In this document: one piece after another, positions 1 to 9,118 of the stretch
How positions within the stretch are numbered: position 1 is the stretch's first letter
Layout: the number at the start of each line of letters is the position of its first letter
Assembly: GCA_963713545.1 (NCBI GenBank)
Contig: CAVQME010000001.1
Location: 558,001 to 622,000 of the forward strand
From: CAVPLM01 sp963713545
Lineage (GTDB): Bacteria; Actinomycetota; Thermoleophilia; RBG-16-64-13
Direction of reading: 5' to 3'
Length of the DNA stretch: 64,000 nucleotides
Translations under genes and position numbers: made by a program
The notes under the pieces: generated by a model
Database searches by the model: none
The model's input: the letters and a program-made list of their open reading frames with translations, nothing else
Told to the model about the DNA's origin: nothing

Positions 1-182
1 TGGCCCTCCGCCTTCAGACGGGCGATCTCCTTGAGGATCTGTACGTGCGACTCTGCGTAGACGGCCCGGCTGGCCGCCGCCTTCTGGGCGGTGGGCAGCA
101 GGCCCTCGCGCACGTAGAAGTAGATGGTGCTGCGGGGAACGCCGGTCGCTTCCTCGAGCTCGCTGATGGTCAAGGATCGCAT
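1..182 (-). CDS. MerR-family transcriptional regulator, partial (N-terminus only)
   Basis: The minus strand reads open from an ATG at 182 to the window edge and encodes about 60 residues. They begin MRSLTISELEEATGVPRST and continue with IYFYVREGLLP, the wing of a MerR-type DNA-binding domain; a basic AAASRAVYAESHVQIL segment follows. The effector-binding half lies outside the window, so the ligand is unknown. The gene diverges from the DUF6485 gene at 409, and an AT-rich promoter region with TTGACA lies just upstream. The family call is good; the function is unknown. Confidence 0.75.
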   Translation of the reverse strand, partial: MRSLTISELEEATGVPRSTIYFYVREGLLPTAQKAAASRAVYAESHVQILKEIARLKAEG

Positions 183-199
183 TCTCGTCTCACCGCTCG

Positions 200-237
200 A
201 GTCTACTATTTGTTATGTACGTGTCAAATCCTATAGT
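200..237. promoter_or_regulatory. Overlapping divergent promoters between merR-like gene and DUF6485 gene
   Basis: On the minus strand TTGACA (227-222) and TAGACT (205-200) are 16 bases apart and would serve the MerR-like gene. On the plus strand TTGTTA (210-215) and TATAGT (232-237), also 16 apart, face the DUF6485 gene. The stretch is conspicuously AT-rich in a GC-rich background. It carries a partial dyad (TACTATTTG against CAAAT...ATAGTA), a plausible operator for the regulator. Prediction from motif match only. Confidence 0.45.
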
Positions 238-408
238 ATCCCACCCGCCTGCAGCGAGTGAGGGCCCGCTGCATGAAGCGGGATGCCGGCCACGCCGCCC
301 CCAGAACACCCGAGGCTGCATAATGGAGAGAGACGCCGACCGCCGCGATGACTTCGGGCGGGATGCCTCCGGGCGAGACGGCCTGCGATATTGGAACAAG
401 GAGCGACG

Positions 409-612
409 ATGGAGTGCAAGAAGGAAGCGAACGTGGCCCGCTGCAACTGCAGTTGGCCAGGCTGTTCCCGCAAGGGAGTCTGCTGCGACTGCCTCGCCTA
501 CCACCTCAAGAGCCGGGAGCTTCCCGCCTGTGCCTTCCCGTCCGACGCGGAGCGCACCTACGACCGCTCGTTCGCCCACTTCGCAAAACTGGTGGAAAAA
601 GGAAAGGTCTGA
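409..612 (+). CDS. DUF6485 family small cysteine-rich protein
   Basis: A 67-residue protein starting MECKKEANVARCNC and containing CSRKGVCCDC, HLKSRELPACAFP and AERTYDRS, the arrangement I recognise from DUF6485. The eight closely spaced cysteines suggest metal or iron-sulfur binding (inference). The start at 409 is preferred over an upstream ATG at 391 because AAGGAG sits at normal spacing before it and the family begins MECKK. It is divergent from the MerR-like gene and may be its target. Function unknown. Confidence 0.7.
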   Translation: MECKKEANVARCNCSWPGCSRKGVCCDCLAYHLKSRELPACAFPSDAERTYDRSFAHFAKLVEKGKV

Positions 613-627
613 GAAGGTCTGGGCGGG

Positions 628-1692
628 TCAGTCCGCGCCCAGATCGCCCGCCGACGCCGGCGTCGGGGCGACATCGGTCACCGTAAGGCGTTCGGTTTCG
701 GCCTCGGGATGAGAGGGCGGTGCAGGCGCTCCCCGCGACCTGCGCAGACCACGGCCGGCGAACAGACCCCTCAGGGTCAGGACGAGGAGCGCCCCCAGGA
801 TCGCGGCGATCCCGAGGGCCTCAGTGGTGGAGACGCGTTCTCCCAGTTGGATCGCTGCCGCGGCTATGCCGATCACCGGCGTAGCGAGGGTGCCGATGCC
901 GGCGACGCCGGTGGGCAGCACCTGAAGGACGTAGAGCCAGAGCACCCAGGCGACGGCCGTGGCCGGGATCACGTTGTAGATCAGAGCGGCAATGAAGCTT
1001 CCCGTCCACTCGATCGGTTGGGACGGCACGAGGACTGCGATGATGATGATCGGCACCGTACCGTAGAGCATCTGCCACGCAGTGAGGTTGATCACGTCGA
1101 CCTCGCCCCGCTGCCGGATCTTCCTCACGACGATGGCGCTCGCGGCCCAGGCCACGCCCGCTCCCAGAGCGAGCAGCTTGCTCTGCAAGGTACCCCCGAG
1201 GTTCGCCGGATCGAGCACCAGCACCAGCCCCACCAGCGAGAGAGCCGCGGCCACCCACTGCACGCCGATTATGCGCTCGCCCAGGAAGACCCAGCAGAAG
1301 ATCAGCGTCCAGAACGGCATGGTATAGACGAGAGCCGAAACGCGCCCTGCCGCCCCGGTCTCCAGCGCCCACATCAGCAGGCCGATCATACCCGTGGTCT
1401 GAAGCAATCCCAGGATCACGGTGAGGACCGGTTGCCGCGGTCTAAGAGGCCGGCGAAAGAGCACAAGCACCACGAAGAGCGCCAAGGCTCCCAGTCCTGT
1501 ACGAAGTGCGGTGAAGGGCCAGGGGTCCGAATACTCCAGTCCGATCTTCATGACCACCCAGTTATATCCGAGAAAGATCGACTGACCCAGAAGTGCGGCT
1601 ACGGCCAGTTTGGTAGCCCTCGACCGGCGGTGGTCATCCTCGGGGACGTCGGACGGACCGGTCTTTCCCGCGGTCCGATGTGTTCCTGTCAT
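628..1692 (-). CDS. EamA/DMT-family transporter (first of two)
   Basis: A 354-residue integral membrane protein with about ten hydrophobic helices in two EamA repeats, e.g. LGALALFVVLVLF and GVAGIGTLATPVIGIAAAAI. Drug/metabolite-superfamily members usually export amino acids or other small metabolites; nothing here fixes the substrate. The start at 1692 follows AGGA at about ten bases; reading further upstream only gives the antisense-like frame of the next gene. It lies 11 bases downstream of a second EamA gene on the same strand, so the two probably form one transcript. The C-terminal tail is polar and basic. Confidence 0.85.
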   Translation of the reverse strand: MTGTHRTAGKTGPSDVPEDDHRRSRATKLAVAALLGQSIFLGYNWVVMKIGLEYSDPWPFTALRTGLGALALFVVLVLFRRPLRPRQPVLTVILGLLQTTGMIGLLMWALETGAAGRVSALVYTMPFWTLIFCWVFLGERIIGVQWVAAALSLVGLVLVLDPANLGGTLQSKLLALGAGVAWAASAIVVRKIRQRGEVDVINLTAWQMLYGTVPIIIIAVLVPSQPIEWTGSFIAALIYNVIPATAVAWVLWLYVLQVLPTGVAGIGTLATPVIGIAAAAIQLGERVSTTEALGIAAILGALLVLTLRGLFAGRGLRRSRGAPAPPSHPEAETERLTVTDVAPTPASAGDLGAD

Positions 1693-1703
1693 AGTCAGCC
1701 GTC

Positions 1704-2603
1704 CTACCGCCCTGCACTGCTCCAGTAGCTGGCCCCCGCAGCCGCTATCACTATAGCGACAATGCCTACGATCTCCCTCCCGGCCAGGGTCTGCGACAGG
1801 ATCAGGAATCCCATCAGGGCAGCGATGGCGGGCTCGATGCTCAGCAGCACCCCATAAGTCGAGGCGCGGACACGCTTGATCGCAGCTAGCTCGAGGAAGT
1901 ACGGGAGCGCCGAGGAGAGGACCGCCACCGCCAGACCCAGCAGCAGGGCTTGGCCGTAGCCGACGATCTTGACTCCGGTAGCAAGCCAGACGGGGGTCAG
2001 TATGATCGAAGCACCCATCAGCATCATCACCGTCACCGGCAAAGGCTCCATGCGGGTCACCGCCCGCTTGGCCAGCAGGATGAAAGCGGCCCAGCAGACG
2101 GCGGCCAGCAGTGCGAACAGGAGGCCTGGGACGCTGACCGAACCGCCGGGGCCGGCCAGCAGCGCTACTCCCGCTCCGGCGAAGATCACCCAGACGACGT
2201 CCAGCAGGCGGCGGGAGCCGGCGACTGCCACAGCCAGGGGCCCAAGGAACTCCACGGCCACCACGATCCCCACCGGCGCGCGGCTTATCGCCTGGTAGAA
2301 GCTGAAGTTCATCGCGACCAGGCTGAGCGTGAGCATGACGAGCAGGAGCCTCTCGCCCTTGGCCGGGATGCGCACCGAACGGGGTCGCACAACTGCCAGA
2401 AGGACCGCCGCCAGCGCTGTGCGCAGCCACACCGCCTGGATGACCCCCACGGATTCGATGACCATGACCGCCACCGCCGACCCCGCCTGCATGAGAAATC
2501 CGACGACCACGACCAGGAGCGCGGCCGTCGCGGAGTCGCGCCGCGCCGTGCGCGCAGCGATCGGGAGCGAGGTCGGAGTGCTGTCGGGATCAAGCGGCAT
2601 CAT
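1704..2603 (-). CDS. EamA/DMT-family transporter (second of two)
   Basis: About 300 residues with ten predicted membrane helices in two EamA repeats (MNFSFYQAISRAPVGIVVAVEF; ALPYFLELAAIKRVRASTYG; SIEPAIAALMGFLILSQTL). The segment RAPVGIVVAVEFLGPLAVA and the C-terminal LSIEPAIAALMGF resemble RhtA-type threonine/homoserine exporters, but substrate is inferred only weakly. Two adjacent ATGs (2603 and 2600) are possible starts, with no strong ribosome-binding site. It is upstream of, and probably co-transcribed with, the EamA gene at 628-1692. Confidence 0.85.
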   Translation of the reverse strand: MMPLDPDSTPTSLPIAARTARRDSATAALLVVVVGFLMQAGSAVAVMVIESVGVIQAVWLRTALAAVLLAVVRPRSVRIPAKGERLLLVMLTLSLVAMNFSFYQAISRAPVGIVVAVEFLGPLAVAVAGSRRLLDVVWVIFAGAGVALLAGPGGSVSVPGLLFALLAAVCWAAFILLAKRAVTRMEPLPVTVMMLMGASIILTPVWLATGVKIVGYGQALLLGLAVAVLSSALPYFLELAAIKRVRASTYGVLLSIEPAIAALMGFLILSQTLAGREIVGIVAIVIAAAGASYWSSAGR

Positions 2604-2820
2604 ATGAAGGTACAGCGCGGCGCGGTCGCAGGCAAACCGCGCGGGAGCCGCGCGGAAGACGCACGGGAGTACAATACGGCGGGCAGCTTGAAGGAGGCGG
2701 GGCGGCCACAGCGTCGCACAGCGGTCCGACAGGACCCGGCCGCCGGCCGGCCCAGTCAGCTTATCCCAGAGGGCACACCGCCCATCGGCTTGGAGGAAGA
2801 CGAGTGGCGCTCGGTCGCCC

Positions 2821-4068
2821 ATGAGAAGTCGCATCCAGGAGATGTGGCGGAGCCCCGCCGGCCGGGGCTTCATCATGCTCGCGGTGATGTCGGCTGCCCT
2901 CGGCTTCTCCATGAACGGGCACAACAACATCGTCACGAACTACTTCGAAGAGATCCTGCACTTCTCAGGTCCCCAGTTCGGCTACATCACGGCCATCCGC
3001 GAAGTGGGTGGCTTGGTGCTGATCTTCTTGACCGCGACGCTCTATCGCGTCTCGTTGCAGCATGTGACCGCGGGAGCCCTCGTCGCTCTTGGTGTCGGCT
3101 ACGCGCTGTTCTCTCTTTCGACCGGTTTCTGGACGGTCATACCCTGGGTGCTCATCACCAGCTTCGGCTTTCATACCGTTCTCCAGACCCAGAACGCCCT
3201 CGGCATGAGCCTTACGACCGAGGAGAGGAGCGGCGCCATCTTGGGCCGCATGTCGGCCTTCAGCCAGGGCGGCACGTTCGCCGCTTTCGCGTTGATCTTC
3301 ATCTTGTTTCAGTTCGACCTACTTTCATACCAGCCGACTTTCGTCATCCTGGGAGTGGCGGCTCTGATCGGAGCGGTCGCCGTCTTCCGCTTCCCCCATC
3401 TCCACGAGGGAGAATTGCGGGCGGTGGCCCCCAAACGAGAGCCCGTAGTGTTCCGACGGGACTATCGTTACTACTACCTGCTCAACCTTCTCGACGGAGC
3501 TCGGCAGCAGGTGTTCTTCTCTTTCGGCCTGTGGGTGCTGGTCAATCAGTTCGGGCTGGGGGTCTCCGGTATCTCCATCCTGCTCATGGTCGTGACCTTC
3601 GCCAGCATGTCCACGTCGTCCTGGATAGGCCGCCGGATCGACCGGCACGGGGAGAAGCGCATCCTGAGCATCGTCAACCTGGCCTATGTGGTCGCTCTGG
3701 CCGGCTACGCTGTTGCTGGAAACGTGTGGGTGGCTTGCCTCTTCTACGTCATCTATGCCCTCATCACCCCCGTCTCGCCCATCGCCGCGGCTACCTATAT
3801 GCGCAAGATCGCGGTCCAGGAGGACATCGCCCCCACCCTGGCCATGGGCGTGACCGTCCTCCATGCCACCGCCGTCGTGGTGCCGGTGGCGGCGGGCTTC
3901 ATCCTCAACTACGTGGGATATCAGATCCCGTTCCTGATCGCCTGCGTGTTCGCTATCATCACGGTCTTCGTCACGTTCCGCCTCGACCCGGCAAAGCAGC
4001 GCTGCGCGGCTCGGGTGGCCCTGGACGAGACTCGCGCCGCGGCGGCCGCGGCCGCGAACTCGGACTGA
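2821..4068 (+). CDS. MFS transporter
   Basis: A 415-residue protein with about twelve hydrophobic helices typical of the major facilitator superfamily. There are two six-helix halves joined by a basic loop (HLHEGELRAVAPKREPVVF), and the second half has the loop motif GRRIDRHGEKR. Substrate cannot be told. The ATG at 2821 is the first in-frame start: the GTG at 2802 is stopped at once. GGAGGAAG lies about 18 bases upstream. A TACAAT hexamer at 2670-2675 may be its -10 element. The C-terminus ends in an alanine-rich tail. Confidence 0.85.
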   Translation: MRSRIQEMWRSPAGRGFIMLAVMSAALGFSMNGHNNIVTNYFEEILHFSGPQFGYITAIREVGGLVLIFLTATLYRVSLQHVTAGALVALGVGYALFSLSTGFWTVIPWVLITSFGFHTVLQTQNALGMSLTTEERSGAILGRMSAFSQGGTFAAFALIFILFQFDLLSYQPTFVILGVAALIGAVAVFRFPHLHEGELRAVAPKREPVVFRRDYRYYYLLNLLDGARQQVFFSFGLWVLVNQFGLGVSGISILLMVVTFASMSTSSWIGRRIDRHGEKRILSIVNLAYVVALAGYAVAGNVWVACLFYVIYALITPVSPIAAATYMRKIAVQEDIAPTLAMGVTVLHATAVVVPVAAGFILNYVGYQIPFLIACVFAIITVFVTFRLDPAKQRCAARVALDETRAAAAAAANSD

Positions 4069-4133
4069 AGTGATCTCAGCTACGATACTGCCGTGGAGAT
4101 AGAAGGTAGGAGCAACAAGAAGGGGGCGGCGCT

Positions 4134-4961
4134 ATGAGACTAGAGGGCAAGGTCGCACTGATCACGGGAGGCGGGGCAGGTATCGGCGCCGCCATCGCGG
4201 AGCGGTTCGTGGCCGAGGGCGCCAAGGTGTGCGTCACCGGCCGGCGGCAGCACGTCCTGGACGAGATGGCATGCAGCCTTCCTGAGGGTGCGGTCGTCAC
4301 CTGTCGGGGAGATGTGGCCGAGTTCGAAGATGCCCGGCGCATGGTGGACGCCGCTCTGTCGTTCAGCGGCAGGCTGGATGTCTTGGTCAACAACGCGGCC
4401 ATCGACCCCGCGGGAACCGTCGTCGACATCGACCCTGAGCTCTGGCGCCGAGTGATGGAGACCAATATCACCGGCCCATTCCTGATGATGAAAGCCGCCA
4501 TCCCCCATATGATCGAAGGTGGAGGCGGCTCGATCATCAACATCGCCTCTCTCGCCGGCGTGCGCTGCCTGCCCGGCATGCCCGCCTACTGCACGTCCAA
4601 GGCGGGCCTGATAATGCTGACGCAGCAGGCTGCCCTCGACTACGGCCCCTACAAGATCCGCTGCAACGTGGTCTGCCCCGGGGCCACCAGGACGGAGATG
4701 ATCGAGCACTCGCTCGGCCCGGCTGCCCAGGCCTTCGGCACCGACCTGGACGGCATATTCGCGCGACTGTCTTCCAAGGTGCCCCTACGCCGGGTGGCGG
4801 CACCTGCCGAGATGGGCGGGGTGTGCACGTTCCTAGCTGAGGACGATTCGGCGTTCATGACCGGCGCCGTGCTGCTGCTCGACGGCGGCGCCGCCATCGT
4901 GGACGTGGCGGGTACGGCGCTCAGCGACTCCGGGATGACCTGGGGGGTCGGGGGAGACTGA
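4134..4961 (+). CDS. SDR-family NAD(P)-dependent oxidoreductase
   Basis: A 275-residue short-chain dehydrogenase/reductase of the 3-oxoacyl-ACP reductase (FabG-like) type. The N-terminal cofactor loop is TGGGAGIG, followed by NNAA, the catalytic Ser in NIASLAG and the YCTSK (YxxxK) pair. The GRR after the second strand suggests NADP preference (inference). Substrate is unknown. The start has an AGAAGGGGG ribosome-binding site. It is followed by a strong hairpin at 5039-5071, so transcription probably ends there. Confidence 0.88.
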   Translation: MRLEGKVALITGGGAGIGAAIAERFVAEGAKVCVTGRRQHVLDEMACSLPEGAVVTCRGDVAEFEDARRMVDAALSFSGRLDVLVNNAAIDPAGTVVDIDPELWRRVMETNITGPFLMMKAAIPHMIEGGGGSIINIASLAGVRCLPGMPAYCTSKAGLIMLTQQAALDYGPYKIRCNVVCPGATRTEMIEHSLGPAAQAFGTDLDGIFARLSSKVPLRRVAAPAEMGGVCTFLAEDDSAFMTGAVLLLDGGAAIVDVAGTALSDSGMTWGVGGD

Positions 4962-5038
4962 ACCGGTGCGGTGCCGAGCTTGGGCCGCGGTCTCCGGGTC
5001 GGGGCCACTTTCGAAGCCCTGCCCTGTCTTCCAGAAGC

Positions 5039-5071
5039 AAGTGGCCGGCACCTTGCAGGTGCCGGCCACTT
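5039..5071. terminator. Perfect 15-bp hairpin between convergent genes
   Basis: AAGTGGCCGGCACCT is followed after three bases (TGC) by its exact reverse complement. The hairpin sits between the convergent SDR and M6 protease genes. There is no T-run on either side, so it is a factor-independent-like but non-canonical, probably bidirectional, terminator. Confidence 0.65.
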
Positions 5072-5122
5072 GCCGTGTAGCTTCGTCCGTCCGCGCGCGC
5101 GTTCAGACCGAAGGCGGGGAAC

Positions 5123-8054
5123 TCACTTCACAGTGCTCTTGACGGTAGCGGTTGACTGATAGATGTCGTCGGTCAGCGTCGCCGTGTTGGTGAGCACCGT
5201 GTTCTTGGGCGTTCCGGCGTTCACCTTGACCGTGAACTCGATCGTCTTAGGTCTGTTGGGATCGACAGTCCCCGACCACTTGATGCTCTTGGTCGTCAGG
5301 TCGTAGTACTTGCCACTCACGAAGGTGGTGTTCTTGGGAAGCACGTCACGGAGGCTGAAGGGCTGACGGGCTGGACCGAGGTTCCGCACCGTAAGCTGGT
5401 AGGTCAGTGTCTGCCCGGCGGCGATCTTGGTCTTGCTTACCTTCATGCTCAGACTGAGCAGCTTCTTAGCGTTCCAGACCGCGAGCTTGCCCCAGCTTCC
5501 GTCCGCCGCCTTTTCAGTAACCGCGATGTTCACGCCGTACTGCACCCCATCATCGCCCGGATTGCCCGAGCCGAGCACGGTGCCTCCGACGTCGATACCG
5601 AAGAAGTCCGTGACAGGGGTCTTGTCCAGCCAAGTGATCCGGGTGCTGTAGCTGTCCTTGGCTGGCACCACGGCGCTCGCCTCAACGTTCCACCAGTAGA
5701 GATAGCCGTCATCGTTCCAGTAGAAGCCGGGGTAGTAGCCCAGGGCATCGTGGAACTGCGACACGGCCAGCTCTGGCGCGAAGAGCTTCGTCTCCTGGAC
5801 ATTGCCGGTGGCAGTGCTATCCACCCGGCGTAGCGTGAAGGGCGTGGTCTCCTGGAGGGTGAACGCGGCGTTCGCTGGTTGACAGCGCGAGCCGATCCGA
5901 CGGTAGGCGCCGGTGGCGTACTTGGCTCTCGTCCCAGGTCAGCGGCCAGTAATGGCTGTCCACGATCAACAGGGCGTGTTTGGGGCCCCAGCTCGGTCCA
6001 TCGTACCAGGAGTCGCTGAGCGTGTAGTCGAAATCGTAGGCCCCGTTGCGGAGCCACAGCAGCATGCCGGGAACCGTGTAGGGTGAGCGATCGACTTCCC
6101 ACTCGTTCGTCGCTTCGTTGCTGTACACCGTTGAATAGGGGTACTTGAGGCCGCGGTCGAAACCGCTGTCGTTCCGCCACTCGGCCAGGTAGTACATCGG
6201 ATAGATGCGTGTCAGAGGCACCAGCACGAAGTGGTTGGTCGTCCAGCCGTCGGTCCCGGCTTCCACGTCGTCGTAGAACAGTGTGGCCGCACCATCGACC
6301 AGCCGCAAGTCGTCTGCCCACCAACCTGCCCACTGCACACCGACGTCGCTCGTGTAGTGCAGACGCACCCTGACGGTCTTGCCGGCAGAGGCTGACAAAT
6401 CGAAGCGTAGAACGCCCTGGCCCTCACCGTTCAGACCCAGGTTGCCCATACCGTCGTCCACAAAGAATCCGTCCATGTCCGGAAGCTTGGCCCAGGTCGC
6501 GCCACCGTCCTCAGAAACCTCGAAGTACCCGTAGTCGTAGTCTTCCTCGAAACTCCAGTAGCTGGCGAACGAGAAGATCGGGGCTGTGGCTGCTGTTAAG
6601 TCAAAATCGTGGGCCAGGTAGAAGTCCGCCAGGTCTGCCCGGTCGGACCACCAGGCCTGGCCTGTACCCAACGGGTTAGGCGTATCGATCACCTGATCCG
6701 GCAGGTCGATCTTGATCCCCTGCTGAGTGTTCTTCGGGCGCAGTGAGAGCTGGCCGACTTTGACCACCGTCGATTTCGCAGTGTAGTCGAGCTCAACCGG
6801 TTTGGCCCAGCCGATCAGATAACGGAAGTAGAGTGGGAACGGGGCGGGCTGCATCCCGCCCAAGATGCCGTTCCAGGAGCCTGCCTCCATGATCGTCCAG
6901 TTGGATGGAGAAGCCTGATAGTCGGTCGTGTAGATGTCTGGCAGGCCGAAAGCGGCATGGCCGAACTCCTCGGCGATGACGCCCACATCGATACTCTCAG
7001 GGTCCATGCTGTATTCACGGACATAGATATCGCGGGTGGCGCCGTGCGTCCCAGCGGCACAGGCGAGCTTGCCGTTCGGATAGTCGATGGCAGAGGCGTG
7101 CGACCAGATGGCGAAGTCACCCTGAACCCCGCCGCCCCCTTCTTGCCCGGCGCCGGCATGGATGACGGTGAAGTTATCCACGACGCCGTCGCCGTCACCA
7201 TCGTAGTCCTGCCAAGGGAAGTTCGTATCGTCGGCATTGATGGCGTCTACGACCTCCCTGACGAGGTCCGCAGCTCGGATGTTGTGGTTGCTGCCGCTCT
7301 GGTTGTCGGCGCCGTACCAGGCTTCCGCGTGCGCGGCCTTCAGCCACTTGGGATATACCATCCCCTTGGGCACGAATCTACCCTCGGATTGCTCCAGGTA
7401 GTAGTTGGCCATGGTGTTGCCCCGCAGGTCTACGGTGCCCAGGCTCGGGTGTTGGACGACCACGCCGGCCGTGGGTCCCACTCCGAAGAACAGCTCGTTG
7501 TAAAGCTCCGGCGTTGCATCCTGGTACCAGATGGTGTTGTTGTCACGCGGGCCGGGTGCCGGAATCTGGTTGTGGAGTGGACCTACGCCGGTGACTGGTG
7601 TCCCGTACCAGTCAAATGTCTCAGGATTATTGGGGAACTCCACCGGCACGACCAGGCTCATGATCTGAGGCCCTGTCCAAGGGTCAGGACTGTGCGAGCG
7701 CTCGCCTTCCAGAAGCTTCTGCAGTTTCTTGGGGTTCGGGGTCGTCGGGTTGCGCTGAGCCCATTCCTGCCGGAACACATCGATGGCCGTAGCCCTCATT
7801 TCTGAGTCATTCAGAGGGATGCCCTCGTCTCTAAGGAGCAGCTCGATCTGCTCTTCGCTCGGCGCTCGGTAGTGGACGGTCCACTTCGAGTCGCTGAACA
7901 TCCCAAGGGACCTGACGGCCTGGGCCACATCTGCTGATTTCGCCCCGCCGCCGTCGGCCTTGGTTACCGCGATCGCCGCCCCCGCGATCATCAGTGCCAG
8001 CAGCGCGGCCAGCACGCAGATGATCAGCAGCAAGCGCAACGTCTTACTACGCAT
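5123..8054 (-). CDS. Secreted M6-family (immune inhibitor A-like) metalloprotease, frameshifted
   Basis: Start at 8054 (AGGAGAAAAGGG upstream) with an N-terminal signal/anchor (LLLIICVLAALLALMIAGAA). The body is typical of M6 peptidases, with GLPDIYTTDY, a WTIMEAGSWNG block and a jelly-roll region with LSASAGKTVRVRLHY. The C-terminus (SLSMKVSKTKIAAGQTLTY, VRNLGP, TNTATLTDD) is a DUF11-type repeat. One extra base near 5920-5927 breaks the frame: TWDESQ continues sensibly in the next frame as KYATGAYRR. If corrected the product is about 976 residues. The metal site reads AEEFGH where HEFGH is expected, so the first zinc histidine is Glu and activity is doubtful. Protein exported to the cell surface or medium. 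Confidence 0.75.
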
Positions 8055-8181
8055 CCCCTTTTCTCCTCTCCTATGTCGGCACACCCCTCAAGCCACGGAA
8101 GTCGGTCGAGCAGTGGAAGAATCGCTTGGATCGGCTCCCCACCGGCCTGCATACTAAGGTTGCATAGTCGGTGCGGCCCCC

Positions 8182-8210
8182 ACACTAGGACGAAGCGCAT
8201 CGCTTGTCAA
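8182..8210 (-). promoter_or_regulatory. Predicted promoter of the M6 protease gene
   Basis: Reading the minus strand, a perfect TTGACA (8210-8205) is followed after 17 bases by TAGTGT (8187-8182). It would give a leader of about 120 bases before the start at 8054. It is divergent from the arsR promoter at 8297. Confidence 0.5.
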
Positions 8211-8296
8211 TAGAAGCAGGCAACCAGGGTCCAGCGCTTCTTGGGCCAGTTGGCGAGGCTTTCGCCACAACCGTGCTTGCGACGAGACCCGCATAC

Positions 8297-8325
8297 TTGA
8301 CGCAACAACTGGTCCGGTGTATATA
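8297..8325 (+). promoter_or_regulatory. Predicted promoter of the arsR-tusA-hdr operon
   Basis: TTGACG (8297-8302) and TATATA (8320-8325) are 17 bases apart. The expected transcription start, six to eight bases past the -10 box, falls on or next to the arsR ATG at 8333, which predicts a leaderless transcript. Motif-based prediction. Confidence 0.55.
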
Positions 8326-8341
8326 TGCAAAGATGCAAATA
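8322..8341. promoter_or_regulatory. Candidate ArsR operator (imperfect 8-4-8 palindrome)
   Basis: TATATGCA, four bases, then TGCAAATA; seven of eight positions are complementary. Its AT-rich TGCA-centred shape is usual for ArsR-family sites. It overlaps the -10 box and the arsR start codon, so binding would block transcription, suggesting autoregulation of the whole operon. Inference from position and symmetry. Confidence 0.5.
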
Positions 8342-8812
8342 CAGGATAACAGCACTACCCCCAAAGCCTCCAGCAGTGCCACTCCCTTCCGCGGCGCTAC
8401 TCCTTCTCCCGACGCCACCCCCTCGTCTGACGCCCGCGCCTTCTTCGCGATGCATGCCGAACTGTGCAAGGCGCTGGCCAGCGAGCACCGTTTGGCCATC
8501 ATGTACTCGCTCAGAGATGGTGAGAGGTGCGTAGGCGACATCGCCGCGGATCTGGACATATCCGTGCACAATGTTTCCCAGCACTTACGCATTTTGAAGC
8601 AACGGCAACTCGTCCGCTCGCGCAAAGAAGGCCAGACAGTCTACTATTGCATCACGAACCCTAAGTTCATCCAGGCGTGCACGCTCATCCGCCAGGCGTT
8701 GCTCGAGCAACACCTCGAAGAGGGTCAATCACTTCGGGCGGCGGAGCTCCTGGACTCGGCGGACCCGGGGGGGCTCGGAGTCCCAAGTCAGCAACCAGGT
8801 ATCCCGAAGTAA
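8333..8812 (+). CDS. ArsR-family winged-helix regulator of the sulfur/Hdr operon
   Basis: A 159-residue protein. A low-complexity Ser/Pro/Ala N-terminus of about 33 residues leads into an ArsR domain: LCKALASEHRLAIMYSL, the recognition helix VHNVSQHLRILKQ and the wing RKEGQTVYYCI. Cysteines at 45, 66, 106 and 116 could form a redox or persulfide switch, as in the ArsR-type sulfur sensors SqrR/BigR/sHdrR, but I cannot align them exactly. The ATG at 8333 fits a leaderless promoter; longer upstream readings lack a ribosome-binding site. tusA follows 28 bases after its stop, so it probably heads and controls this operon. Confidence 0.82.
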   Translation: MQIQDNSTTPKASSSATPFRGATPSPDATPSSDARAFFAMHAELCKALASEHRLAIMYSLRDGERCVGDIAADLDISVHNVSQHLRILKQRQLVRSRKEGQTVYYCITNPKFIQACTLIRQALLEQHLEEGQSLRAAELLDSADPGGLGVPSQQPGIPK

Positions 8813-8840
8813 AGCATCTCGAAAAAGGAGAAGAGCAGTA

Positions 8841-9101
8841 ATGAGCGCAGAATCCGCCGATCTCAGTACGCTCCAAGGCCAGAAAGTCGTGGACGCCCGA
8901 GGCACCTCCTGCCCCGGTCCTATCCTGGCGGCGAAGAAAGGCATGGCCGACGTCAAGGTGGGCGAGATCATGGAGGTCCTCGCCACCGACTCGGGGACGC
9001 AGAAGGACCTACCCGCCTGGGCCAAGAAGATGGGGCATGAGTATCTCGGTTTCGTTGACGAGCCCGGCTACATGAAGCTCTTCGTCAAACGGCTCAAGTA
9101 G
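8841..9101 (+). CDS. tusA: TusA-family sulfur carrier protein
   Basis: An 86-residue TusA/SirA-like protein with the signature ARGTSCPGPIL; Cys24 would carry the persulfide. Family members hand sulfane sulfur between proteins in the cytoplasm. AAGGAG precedes the ATG. It is the first structural gene after the ArsR regulator and lies 17 bases before the MvhD gene. Its presence with DsrE2 at the other end of the operon suggests that the Hdr-like complex handles protein-bound sulfur rather than, or as well as, a small thiol (inference). Confidence 0.9.
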   Translation: MSAESADLSTLQGQKVVDARGTSCPGPILAAKKGMADVKVGEIMEVLATDSGTQKDLPAWAKKMGHEYLGFVDEPGYMKLFVKRLK

Positions 9102-9118
9102 GCTTCGAGGAGCCCGAG

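Noticed and set aside
1950..4073. A 707-codon open frame on the plus strand across the EamA and MFS genes
   Set aside because: It is a shadow frame of high-GC genes: composition is Arg/His/Pro-rich, without family features. The real proteins are clear in the other frames.
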